A stretch of 9,778 bases of DNA, taken from contig JBGTKH010000055.1 in NCBI GenBank assembly GCA_041744735.1, forward strand, positions 1 to 9,778, in the 5' to 3' direction. The notes beneath the pieces were generated by a model. It saw only the letters and a list, made by a program, of their open reading frames with translations, was not told where the DNA came from and searched no databases. The position numbers and the translations under genes were made by a program. Positions within the stretch are counted from its first letter, which is position 1. Every line of letters begins with the position of its first letter. Of the stretch, positions 1 to 6,833 are shown one piece after another. Source of the DNA: JBGTKH01 sp041744735 (GTDB taxonomy: Bacteria > Planctomycetota > Planctomycetia > Pirellulales > Pirellulaceae).

Positions 1-87
1 GGCAACAAACTCGTCAAAATGATCCGCCTCCAATCGCGCCTTGAACTCGCTCTCGTAAACTTCCTTCGCTTTCTCGGCAATCGACAT
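1..87 (-). CDS. Small antitoxin-like protein, partial (runs off left edge)
   Basis: Only the first 29 codons are in the window; the 3' part lies beyond position 1. The start ATG at 85-87 has a purine-rich GGGAG eight bases upstream, inside an 8-base direct repeat (GGAGACCG twice). The peptide begins MSIAEKAKEVYESEFKARLE and continues to a DEFVA motif. It aligns by eye with residues about 9-33 of the next minus-strand gene (TERAKTLYDEKYRATLE, then GAFV), so the two are paralogues. From memory, members of this roughly 80-90 aa family, common in planctomycetes and cyanobacteria, sit directly upstream of a retropepsin-like aspartic protease gene. An antitoxin-like role is only an inference from that pairing. 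If the cassette is intact, the protease gene should lie just beyond the left edge. Confidence 0.6.
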   Translation of the reverse strand, partial: MSIAEKAKEVYESEFKARLEADHFDEFVA

Positions 88-176
88 CTGACGGTCTCCC
101 GGTCTCCTGAATGAAACATGCTTGCCGTGATACTCTCCCAAAGTTCGGTTTCGTAAAACTGCGATGATGGTCGCTC

Positions 177-350
177 TCAATCAAGCGCAAGTATTTTACG
201 CCTGTAGCTGACCACTAAATCGTGCCCGTCCAGCAGCATGGTTCCGAGCAACGGATGTGCTCCCTCGTTGGCGACGACTTGCGTACGATACTCGTTGCCG
301 AACCAGTCCAAGATGAAGTGCAGCAGCGTGGCCGATTCGAAGCGTGTGCG
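177..350 (-). pseudogene. C-terminal remnant of a retropepsin-like (clan AA) aspartic protease
   Basis: In the frame ending at the TGA at 177-179, the translation holds DWFGNEYR, then VVANEGAHPLLGTMLLDGHD, LVVSYRRK and ILALD before the stop. The G-(T)-x-LL-x-G-x-x-L block followed by a short strand is typical of the end of small bacterial retropepsin-like proteases, which are normally about 110-130 aa. Only about 50 residues with homology remain. A stop at 351-353 closes this frame upstream, and the N-terminal part with the catalytic D-T/S-G is absent. The remnant overlaps the 3' end of the antitoxin-like gene in a different frame, as expected if one deletion removed the end of the first gene and the start of the second. 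The identification rests on remembered family patterns. Confidence 0.5.
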
Positions 351-543
351 TTAAACGATCGGGGTATACATCGATCGCCTGATTCACCGCTTCATCCAAC
401 GTGGCACCGAGAAAATACTCTCCGGACTCCGGTTCGATGCAAACGAACGCACCGTGATTACTTTTCTCAAGCGTGGCCCGGTACTTCTCGTCGTAAAGCG
501 TTTTTGCTCGTTCCGTAACGAGTTTTGATTCCTTTGACAACAT
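196..543 (-). CDS. Small 'IEPESGEYFLG' antitoxin-like protein with aberrant C-terminus
   Basis: The start ATG at 541-543 is chosen because AGGAG stands seven bases upstream; the reading frame stays open further upstream to 714 but has no support there. The first 80 or so residues carry the family pattern: a charged helix (ERAKTLYDEKYRATLE), then IEPESGEYFLG, TLDEAVNQAIDVYPDR and RIGHAAALHLG. This matches a small uncharacterised planctomycete/cyanobacterial family that usually ends near the RIGH..ALH motif. Here the frame runs on for about 35 further residues, ending SGQLQA. That tail is a shadow: the same bases read in another frame encode the end of an aspartic protease. The gene therefore seems to have lost its own stop codon in a deletion that joined it to its downstream partner. 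Whether the extended product is stable or functional is unknown. Confidence 0.6.
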   Translation of the reverse strand: MLSKESKLVTERAKTLYDEKYRATLEKSNHGAFVCIEPESGEYFLGATLDEAVNQAIDVYPDRLTHTLRIGHAAALHLGLVRQRVSYASRRQRGSTSVARNHAAGRARFSGQLQA

Positions 544-578
544 CGCTGTGCTCCTATGCAGCAGATCCACCACAAACA

Positions 579-607
579 ATTCTAGCGAAGGCCGGAATGG
601 AAGTCGC
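579..607 (-). promoter_or_regulatory. Candidate promoter for the antitoxin-like gene
   Basis: Read on the minus strand, a -10-like TAGAAT (579-584, five of six matches to consensus) lies 17 bases from a poor -35 hexamer GCGACT (602-607, three of six). Transcription would begin near 572 and give a leader of about 28 bases carrying the AGGAG site. The -35 abuts the -35 of the opposite promoter at 608, so the two would compete or share regulation. Planctomycete promoters are poorly defined, so this is a weak call. Confidence 0.3.
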
Positions 608-636
608 TTGACCGGACGTGAGAACCGCCGTAAAAT
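608..636 (+). promoter_or_regulatory. Sigma70-like promoter for the HEPN-like gene
   Basis: TTGACC (608-613) and TAAAAT (631-636) are separated by exactly 17 bases. Each hexamer matches the housekeeping consensus at five of six positions. Initiation would be expected near 643, giving a leader of about 42 bases to the ATG at 685. It lies in the 141-bp gap between divergent genes, where a promoter is needed. Confidence 0.5.
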
Positions 637-684
637 CGCCCGTTGTTGTGACGCAATTAGCCGAATTTGCGGGCGTAGGAGACT

Positions 685-2001
685 ATGGCCGCGCGGGCGA
701 CAGTAGGGTTTCAAGGTTATTCGACCAGAGACCGGTCTCAGACAATGCCACGCTTTGAGGAAGTTACAACCGTCGTCGATAAAGCCCTTAGGCGCTTGGA
801 ATCAACGCTAGGAATTGAGGCATCTGATCTCCTGGGTGACTTTTTTGATCCAGGTGGCGAAGGTTTCGACCCAACTGAAGTTGAAATAAACGCCAACGAT
901 CAGATTGTTTTCAATCTTCCAAGCTATGACGGTGACGGGATCAGCCTCACGTATGGTGACCTTGAAGCGTTCGCGAACGAAATCGCAAAAGCTGAACTGA
1001 TCGACAATGTTGAATGCCGGACCCCGAATCGTGTTCTTGTCCGCGTTGAGCATACCGGAAGTTATGATGGTTTCCTCAAACTAAACGCAATGCTCAAGAA
1101 GAAGTCGAGCCTACAAACTTTCAAGTCTGACGAATGTGTCTACGAATTGTACTTGGATTCCGAAACCACCGCATTCGGATTCATGGTGCTGAAGTCTGGA
1201 AACTGGGAGAAGTACTTTCCTCCGGTCACCGGAGACGACCTGTTTATTGGCGTTCGGTGGAATGGAAAGCCCGATCGGGACATCGTCAAACGCCTCATCG
1301 ACGGTTTCATATTTGAACTGGCTTCTTCGTTCGAGATATTTTTGCGTCGAGCACCCCGGCCACACATTGACCTTGAGTACGACGAACGTGACAGCGTGCC
1401 TCCAATTCGCGAACTGCGTCCGCTACTTCAAGGGGAAGGACTGTCTGATTCAATTGGGCTTTATTCACTCGCAATCGCAACGGACGATCCCGAATTCCGA
1501 ATTATTGGGTTTGTGAAGGTCCTTGAGCACATTTCCGCAACCGTAGTTCGTGAGGACTTGGCGACCGCAGTTCGGGCCAAACTGCTAAGTTCGCGAGCGT
1601 TGGACCCCGATGCCGAGTTCATTCTCGAACTTGAAACCGTAATCAATACTCACACTCGACAGCATCGCAAGGACAGTGACGTACTTCGATTGACGGTTCA
1701 AAAGTGCTGCGACGCGACAGAGTTGTCAAGATTTGCTCCAGAGTACCTTACCCTGTCCAAGGTTACGGCCGCGACAAAGGACAAGGATAGGTTGTCCGCA
1801 TTGGGTGACTTTGCCTCATCGGTAAGCGCGACGCGGAACGAAATTGTCCATGCAAAGCTCAACTATGAAAGGGCTGGCGAGGAATGTCCTCGCGAACATA
1901 CTCGCGCTCTCGCCGAAACTTGCCGCGTTGCCGCTGAACAGGCCGTCCGGTGGTACGCACTTCAGCACGACAGTGTGCGCGTGATCCGCACTTCCAAATA
2001 G
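685..2001 (+). CDS. HEPN-domain-like protein, candidate RNase, function unknown
   Basis: This is a 438-aa product if translation starts at 685 (AGGAG only three bases upstream), or 418 aa from the in-frame ATG at 745, which has no clear ribosome site. The N-terminal 250 residues are not recognised: no signal peptide, no membrane segment, mixed alpha/beta composition. The C-terminal 170 or so residues look helical. They include YSLAIATDDPEFRIIGFVKV and LEHISATV near residues 260-285, and RNEIVH at 384-389, an exact RNxxxH motif, followed by a long helix (ALAETCRVAAEQAVRWYAL). That arrangement is the hallmark of HEPN domains, many of which are metal-independent RNases in toxin-antitoxin, abortive-infection and CRISPR systems; Apea-like HEPN proteins seem closest in layout. 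Hand-counted sample lines give 43-57% GC against about 73% in a sampled line of the PHP gene, which suggests transfer. The gene stands alone on its strand, divergent from the cassette remnants. Confidence 0.6.
   Translation: MAARATVGFQGYSTRDRSQTMPRFEEVTTVVDKALRRLESTLGIEASDLLGDFFDPGGEGFDPTEVEINANDQIVFNLPSYDGDGISLTYGDLEAFANEIAKAELIDNVECRTPNRVLVRVEHTGSYDGFLKLNAMLKKKSSLQTFKSDECVYELYLDSETTAFGFMVLKSGNWEKYFPPVTGDDLFIGVRWNGKPDRDIVKRLIDGFIFELASSFEIFLRRAPRPHIDLEYDERDSVPPIRELRPLLQGEGLSDSIGLYSLAIATDDPEFRIIGFVKVLEHISATVVREDLATAVRAKLLSSRALDPDAEFILELETVINTHTRQHRKDSDVLRLTVQKCCDATELSRFAPEYLTLSKVTAATKDKDRLSALGDFASSVSATRNEIVHAKLNYERAGEECPREHTRALAETCRVAAEQAVRWYALQHDSVRVIRTSK
728..739. repeat. 12-bp perfect palindrome near the HEPN-like gene start
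   Basis: GAGACCGGTCTC reads identically on both strands. It lies between the two candidate start codons at 685 and 745. If translation really begins at 745, it sits in the leader and could be a dimeric repressor site. If translation begins at 685, it is simply coding sequence. No second copy was found nearby. Confidence 0.4.
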
Positions 2002-2237
2002 TTGAATGACATAGCATTGCACAGTGGCTGTGTGGGACGAACCGCAGGGCGTGCAATCCGGAATTCCAAACACCACGCCCTCCATCGATTGCGTCACAAG
2101 CCATCCTGAATTGATCACTGTACCGAATACAAAGCATCGTGGAATTGTCGCCAGCCACGAAATCGGCGGCGCCACTGGCATTCGATTCATTGTGCCGCCG
2201 GGCGATAGATACGGGTTCGCGATTGCGAGTTGGCTGG
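2002..2237. other. Convergent intergenic region, no gene recognised
   Basis: This 236-bp gap lies between the 3' ends of the HEPN-like gene (plus) and the PHP gene (minus). An open frame on the plus strand (2024-2254) would encode 76 residues with no family pattern I recognise and no ribosome site. The minus-strand frame across the gap is also open but is continuous with an out-of-frame shadow of the PHP gene. A five-bp hairpin (2020-2032, CACAG/CTGTG) is too weak and lacks a T-tract to be called a terminator. Confidence 0.5.
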
Positions 2238-5153
2238 TCACGGTTCGTACGTGATCCACATGGGCGAGGCCCAGGCTAGGTTGCCGTCGGATTGCTCGAC
2301 GCGGACGTAGTAGTAGCTGGTTTGGCCGGGCTGGGCGGCCATGTCGATGAACTCGCGCTGGACTTCTTGGGTGTTGGGTTCGACGGTGTAGATGTACTTG
2401 TTGTCGCGGACCACGTGCAACTTGGCGATGGGCGTGGCGCCGTGGGCGTGGATGGTTAGCTTGGGGCGCTCGGCGGTTGTGAATTTGTCGCCCATCAGGT
2501 GCTCGCCCGAGCGGACGACCAGCAGGACGTTGTCGGTCGCTGCGTAACAATGCCGCTGCTTGAAGGCGTCGATGATCGCTTGCCGCGACGTGTCTTCGGC
2601 CAGCACGATCGCGTAGCTCATGTGCGTGCTGACGTGGTCGCTGGAACTTTGGAAGCCCAGGACGTAACCTTTCTCCAGCGCGTTCCAAACGAAGCCCGCG
2701 GGTTGATAGCCGCCGATCTGCGTTTCGGCCGTCGGCGAACGCGGGGCGCCGAGGTGTTCATAGTTGTGCCGGTGACCCTGATAGATTTCGACCACCGGTT
2801 CCACGTCGGGATCGTTGTCGCGCCAGTCGGTGCCCATGTTGGTGCCGCTGGTGTGCGACGCGCACATGCCGCCGAAGTGTTTTAGATAGTCGTACAACAG
2901 CTTGGTGTCGGGCGTTCCTGTTTCGGGCGTGCCTTGCAAGTTGCCGCGGGGCAGCGGGCGGATGCCGCGCACCGGCATGATCACGTTGCGGTGGCCGTTG
3001 GGATAAGAATTGCTCCGTTCGTAGCTCATCACCGACACGAACCCCGGCGGGTTCTGGTGCAGGTCGGTGATCTTCTGAATCTGCCACCACATGTACTCGT
3101 GGCCATTACCGTTGTCATGATCGCCGTCCCCCATCCAATCGAGAGCACCCGCGTCGAGCGCGTACCGCCAGGCATCTTCCAGCAGCCCATCTTGATCGCG
3201 ATGCGACGTGTACTCCGTGTGCCGGTGGAATTCGCCGCGCAGCAGCCGCAGCTCTTTGCCGCCGATCGTGACGCGCTGCGCCCGCAAGCGCGCGATGTCT
3301 TCCGCTTCGTTCGGATGCACGTCCTCGATCGTTGCGGCCGGCGTGGGCGGATTGTCTGCCAATTCCACGTCGAACGTTTCGTCGGGCGTGGACAAGATCG
3401 CGCTGAACAGATCGTCTTGGTCACGGTTCTGCGTTTGCTCGCGGTCATCGCCGCTGTAAACGACAAGCAAGCCATTGCCCAGCGACGTCAGGGCCGGGCG
3501 ATTGTCCAGCAGGTTCGACGAGTTCGTCAGATGCCGCGGCGCACTCCATTGGCGGCCGTTGTAGCGCAGCGCATAGCTGTGCCACGTTTCGCCGCCGCCC
3601 GCCGCCAGCGGATGATGCCGCACCAGCAGCCACACTCCGCCCGCTTCATCGCCCGACAATCGCGGCAAGCTCTTGCCGCGCGTGAGCGTATTGCCGAACG
3701 CCGCTTCCAAATCGCCGGCCGGCTGTTTCAGCGTACCGTCATCCAAACATTTTACCTTGACCGTGCGGTTGACGTACAACGCGAAGCCGGGATTCTTCTC
3801 CAGGCCGACCTTGCGAAAACCGTCCGATGATGCGTAGTCCTTGCCCCATTGCTCGTCGCCCTCTTCGTACCCGATCCAGAGCCGGTCGGCGGCATCGCAG
3901 CAAAGAGAAGGACGAGCCTCGAAGCGAGCCGAATCGGCGACGGCGATCGTTTTTGACTCTGGACCTGCGACGTGCAATTGAATGTCGTAGTTGCCGCGGT
4001 CATAGCTGTCCCACGCGACGTACACGTGGCCTTTCGAGTCGGCCGTGATCGCGGGGCTCCAGTCGTTGGCTTTGCTCGTTGAGATTGTTTTCGGTTCGCT
4101 CCAACTACCATCGTCGCCAGCCGACGCGAGCAGAATCTCGTAACCGCCGTCGCGCCACGCTTGCCATGCCAGCCACACTTTGCCGGACGAATCTGTACAG
4201 GCCACGGTGTGGAAATCGGAACCGGGCGAATGGGTCACTCGCTGGATGTCCGACCACTTGCCTTTGGCGGCCGTTGTCGGCGGCGTGTAGCGGCGCGAAA
4301 AGATCTCCCAGTCGCCGTCAACATGCTGCGCCCACATCACCCACGCCACGCCTTGGCCGTCCACCGTGATCGTCGGGCGCCAAACGTCTTGGCCTCCCTC
4401 GGTCACATCGGGCATGCGCTGCCAATTGCCGCCGTGAAAATGCATCAAGCGAATGCGGTCGCCGTGTCCTTGGGGCACCAGCACGTCGAAGCCGGCCGAT
4501 TGAATGCGTTCCATGTTGACCGGCGGGCCGGGCGTGTATTCGACATAAGCCAGCCACACTGTGCCGCCGAGCCCTTTGGCCAGCGCGGGGAAGTCGTCTT
4601 CGGTTTCACGCGCCGTTAGTCGAACCGCGCCCTCTTCGCTTTGCACCGACGCTTGTCCACCGAGGAACGTCGTGGCGGCTTTCGCCGCGAGGTCCGCCAG
4701 CGTGAACGAAAAATCTCCCAGCGATGTTTCGACTTTCACGGTGGCTTGTGGCGGCGCGTCGAGCATCACTCGCAACCGCGCCGGCGCCAGCGGCATCTCG
4801 TCGGCGGCCTGTTTCTTCTTCTTGGCTTTCTTCGCATTCACCGCCTGCCGCGCCGCGCTAACGGAAAATTGCGCCCCATCCACCGTCGAAACGCGCGACG
4901 CCTGCTCGATCTCGACTGCCAGGACACGGCCTTCGGAGACACTGATCTGTCCCTTCCACGTCACCTGCTCGGTGTCTTTCAGGCCCAGCGTGATTTGCAG
5001 TTCGGCCGCGTGCACCGGCTGAGCGATCGGTTTGTGCGGCCCGTCGTCGTCCCCCTCATGCCCCGTCCCGCGCGGTGTGCTGGTTCCCAACACAAACCAC
5101 ATCACCGCCACTGCCGCCATGCCCACGCCAATCGCCGCCCATGAACGTTTCAT
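2238..5153 (-). CDS. Exported beta-propeller plus PHP-type metallohydrolase
   Basis: The product is 971 aa. The ATG at 5151-5153 is preferred over one nine codons upstream because GGAGG lies eight bases before it and the protein then opens with MKRSW and a hydrophobic segment (about residues 5-25), a signal peptide or membrane anchor. A lysine-rich stretch (KKAKKKKQ) lies near residue 110. From about 190 to 575 there are repeated blade-like units with a V-W-x-A-W pattern (GTVWLAYVEY, GVAWVMWAQ, KVWLAWQAW, HVYVAWDSY), indicating a BNR/WD40-like beta-propeller. From about 635 the PHP superfamily motifs appear in order: H643-R-H645, D676/D678-H679-D680, E712, H767 (ASHTSG) and D839-H840. These can bind a di- or trinuclear metal centre for phosphoester or related hydrolysis. 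The last 110 residues look like a beta-sandwich. The substrate is unknown; the propeller may bind a polymer or protein outside the cytoplasm. The gene is flanked by intergenic regions on both sides. Confidence 0.8.
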   Translation of the reverse strand: MKRSWAAIGVGMAAVAVMWFVLGTSTPRGTGHEGDDDGPHKPIAQPVHAAELQITLGLKDTEQVTWKGQISVSEGRVLAVEIEQASRVSTVDGAQFSVSAARQAVNAKKAKKKKQAADEMPLAPARLRVMLDAPPQATVKVETSLGDFSFTLADLAAKAATTFLGGQASVQSEEGAVRLTARETEDDFPALAKGLGGTVWLAYVEYTPGPPVNMERIQSAGFDVLVPQGHGDRIRLMHFHGGNWQRMPDVTEGGQDVWRPTITVDGQGVAWVMWAQHVDGDWEIFSRRYTPPTTAAKGKWSDIQRVTHSPGSDFHTVACTDSSGKVWLAWQAWRDGGYEILLASAGDDGSWSEPKTISTSKANDWSPAITADSKGHVYVAWDSYDRGNYDIQLHVAGPESKTIAVADSARFEARPSLCCDAADRLWIGYEEGDEQWGKDYASSDGFRKVGLEKNPGFALYVNRTVKVKCLDDGTLKQPAGDLEAAFGNTLTRGKSLPRLSGDEAGGVWLLVRHHPLAAGGGETWHSYALRYNGRQWSAPRHLTNSSNLLDNRPALTSLGNGLLVVYSGDDREQTQNRDQDDLFSAILSTPDETFDVELADNPPTPAATIEDVHPNEAEDIARLRAQRVTIGGKELRLLRGEFHRHTEYTSHRDQDGLLEDAWRYALDAGALDWMGDGDHDNGNGHEYMWWQIQKITDLHQNPPGFVSVMSYERSNSYPNGHRNVIMPVRGIRPLPRGNLQGTPETGTPDTKLLYDYLKHFGGMCASHTSGTNMGTDWRDNDPDVEPVVEIYQGHRHNYEHLGAPRSPTAETQIGGYQPAGFVWNALEKGYVLGFQSSSDHVSTHMSYAIVLAEDTSRQAIIDAFKQRHCYAATDNVLLVVRSGEHLMGDKFTTAERPKLTIHAHGATPIAKLHVVRDNKYIYTVEPNTQEVQREFIDMAAQPGQTSYYYVRVEQSDGNLAWASPMWITYEP

Positions 5154-5304
5154 CGCTGCGTCCTCCGATAGAAATGACATCGCTCACACGCAACCGCCCG
5201 AGCATGGGGTTCTTGCCCCGAGAAGTATTCCTCACGCGGCGGCGCTTTGATTGAAACGAATTTGCGGGCGAATTGCAAGCAGCTTTTGAAAACGCGGGCG
5301 TATC

Positions 5305-5393
5305 ACTCGTTTAACCGCAAGCCGCAGGCGTGCGTGTCCGCGTAACGCAACGTCAACTCATCGCGCACGCCTGCGGCTTGCGGTTAAACGAGT
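5305..5393. repeat. Perfect 30-nt inverted repeat, REP/REPIN-like element
   Basis: The left arm (5305-5334) and right arm (5364-5393) are exact reverse complements over 30 bases, separated by 29 bases. Each arm also folds on itself: CGCAAGCC, a GCA loop, then GGCGTGCG pair at seven of eight positions. A short imperfect palindrome present twice in inverted orientation is the layout of REPIN elements, which are dispersed by RAYT transposases encoded elsewhere in a genome. The element begins 16 bases downstream of the DUF1501 stop codon and could also act as a transcription terminator or mRNA-stabilising hairpin. No T-tract follows it. No transposase gene is present in this window, so the REPIN label is an inference from structure. 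Confidence 0.7.
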
Positions 5394-5408
5394 TGCGCGA
5401 CTGGGTGT

Positions 5409-6788
5409 TTAGAATAACTCGCGGATGGGTTCGCCGTGAGGCAGCACGCTGATGGGGCGGCCAGCGGGGGTGAGGTATTGCTTTTTGGTGTCGACTCCCA
5501 AGTGATCGTAGATTGTGGCCAGCACGTCTTGTGGCGTTTTCGGGTTGTCCTTGGGAAAGGCCCCGATTGAGTCGGACGAGCCGACGACACGGCCGCCTTT
5601 CACTTGGCCGCCGGTCAGTGCGGCGCTGAAGACGTTGGGATAGTGGTCGCGGCCGGCGTCTTTGTTCACGCGCGGCGTGCGGCCGAACTCGCCCCAGGCG
5701 ACGACCAACGTCGATTCCATCAAGCCGCGTTGTTCGAGATCTTCAAGCAATGCCGAATACGCTCGATCGAACCGCGGCAGAAATCCGCGGCGCAGCGAAT
5801 CGAAGCCCAGCACGTGTGTGTCCCACCAGCGCAGGTCAACTGTGACCAACCGCACTCCCGCTTCCACCAAACGGCGAGCGAGCAGAATCCGCTGGCTCCA
5901 CGCCGGTGCTCCGCAACGATTCGCAGCGCCGGGATCGAAGGCGGGCATGAACCCGTAACGATCGCGCAGCTCTGGCGGCTCGCTGTCCAAATCGAAGGCC
6001 TTTTGAGCGGCGGGCGAACTCAGAATGTCCCACGCCTTTTGGCCGAAGCGATCCAGCGCGTCCATTTGGCCTGACTGGTCCATGTTATTTCGCAGGCGGT
6101 CAAGATCCGTCAGCAGATTACGCCGATCGCCCAACCGGTCGACTGACAACCCCTGCGCGATCTGGAAATTCGGCACGCTGAACGGGCCGACGTTGGCTGG
6201 ATCGGCGCCAGTTTCGAACGGCTTGTACGCCACGCCCAGATGTGCCGAATCTGTGCCGGGGACCATCCGCGGGATCATCACGTACGCGGGCAATTCGGGT
6301 CGCTGACGTCCGAGTTGTTCGGCCACGATCGAGCCGCAACTGGACATCACGTTTTCATCGGGGCTGGCGCCGGACGGATATCCGGTGAAACAAATCTGGT
6401 CACCCGATGAATGTCCCGCGTCGCCGTGATGCAGGCTGCGGACGATGGACCACTTGTCCATCACCCGCGCACACATGGGCAGCATGTCAGTGAGCTGGAT
6501 GCCAGGGACGTTGGTTCCCATCGTGCCGAACTCACCGCGGATTTCTGCGGTGGCGTCCGGCTTGGGGTCCCACATGTCGATGTGACTCGGCCCGCCGCGC
6601 ATCCAGAGGATGATCACCGAGTTGTCGCGTTTCGCGCTGCCGGCCGCGGATGCTTCGTGCCGCAGCAGATCGGCCAACGACAACCCTGCCGTGCCCAACA
6701 CGCCGGCCTTCAAGAATCCGCGGCGGTCGATCGCCTGCCGCTGTCGAAACTCGCGGCACGTTCGCCGTAGGTCACTCGCACCACTCAT
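5409..6788 (-). CDS. DUF1501 family protein with Tat signal
   Basis: The product is 459 aa. The ATG at 6786-6788 is chosen over a GTG three codons upstream because GAGGTGA, a strong match to the anti-Shine-Dalgarno, sits five bases before the ATG and overlaps that GTG. A twin-arginine export signal is clear: R22-R23-G-F-L-K27, then a hydrophobic run (AGVLGTAGLSLADLL) and a likely cleavage site near ASAAG. Family motifs follow in order: WMRGGPSHIDMWDPKP (about 62-77), HHGDAGHSSG (120-129) and, near the C-terminus, WGEFGRTPRVN and GRDHYP. DUF1501 proteins share the alkaline phosphatase/sulfatase-like fold and are greatly expanded in planctomycetes; their reaction is not established. They are usually encoded next to a DUF1549/DUF1553 cytochrome-type partner. 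None is present here: the upstream neighbour is a gene relic and the downstream one is the PHP protein. Confidence 0.92.
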   Translation of the reverse strand: MSGASDLRRTCREFRQRQAIDRRGFLKAGVLGTAGLSLADLLRHEASAAGSAKRDNSVIILWMRGGPSHIDMWDPKPDATAEIRGEFGTMGTNVPGIQLTDMLPMCARVMDKWSIVRSLHHGDAGHSSGDQICFTGYPSGASPDENVMSSCGSIVAEQLGRQRPELPAYVMIPRMVPGTDSAHLGVAYKPFETGADPANVGPFSVPNFQIAQGLSVDRLGDRRNLLTDLDRLRNNMDQSGQMDALDRFGQKAWDILSSPAAQKAFDLDSEPPELRDRYGFMPAFDPGAANRCGAPAWSQRILLARRLVEAGVRLVTVDLRWWDTHVLGFDSLRRGFLPRFDRAYSALLEDLEQRGLMESTLVVAWGEFGRTPRVNKDAGRDHYPNVFSAALTGGQVKGGRVVGSSDSIGAFPKDNPKTPQDVLATIYDHLGVDTKKQYLTPAGRPISVLPHGEPIRELF

Positions 6789-6833
6789 CGACTTCACCTC
6801 TCGCGGACGCGGTACATACCCATCGACTCCCTC

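Noticed and set aside
662..675. A 14-base string (CGAATTTGCGGGCG) that recurs exactly at 5257-5270.
   Set aside because: One exact 14-mer match in about 10 kb is expected roughly one time in five by chance, and the two sites have different orientations relative to their genes.
2020..2032. Possible terminator hairpin after the HEPN-like gene (CACAG-TGG-CTGTG).
   Set aside because: The stem is only five pairs, with no G/C extension and no T-tract.
2024..2254. Plus-strand open frame of 76 codons in the convergent gap.
   Set aside because: No ribosome site, no recognisable motif, and it overlaps the end of the PHP gene; left as unassigned spacer.
2934..3830. Open frame of 298 codons on the plus strand inside the PHP gene.
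   Set aside because: It is an Arg/Ala/Val-rich antisense shadow; the minus-strand frame there has clear propeller and PHP motifs.
5242..5275. Possible promoter for the PHP gene on the minus strand (TTGCAA with a TTCAAT-like -10).
   Set aside because: Both hexamers match consensus poorly, so it was not listed as a feature.
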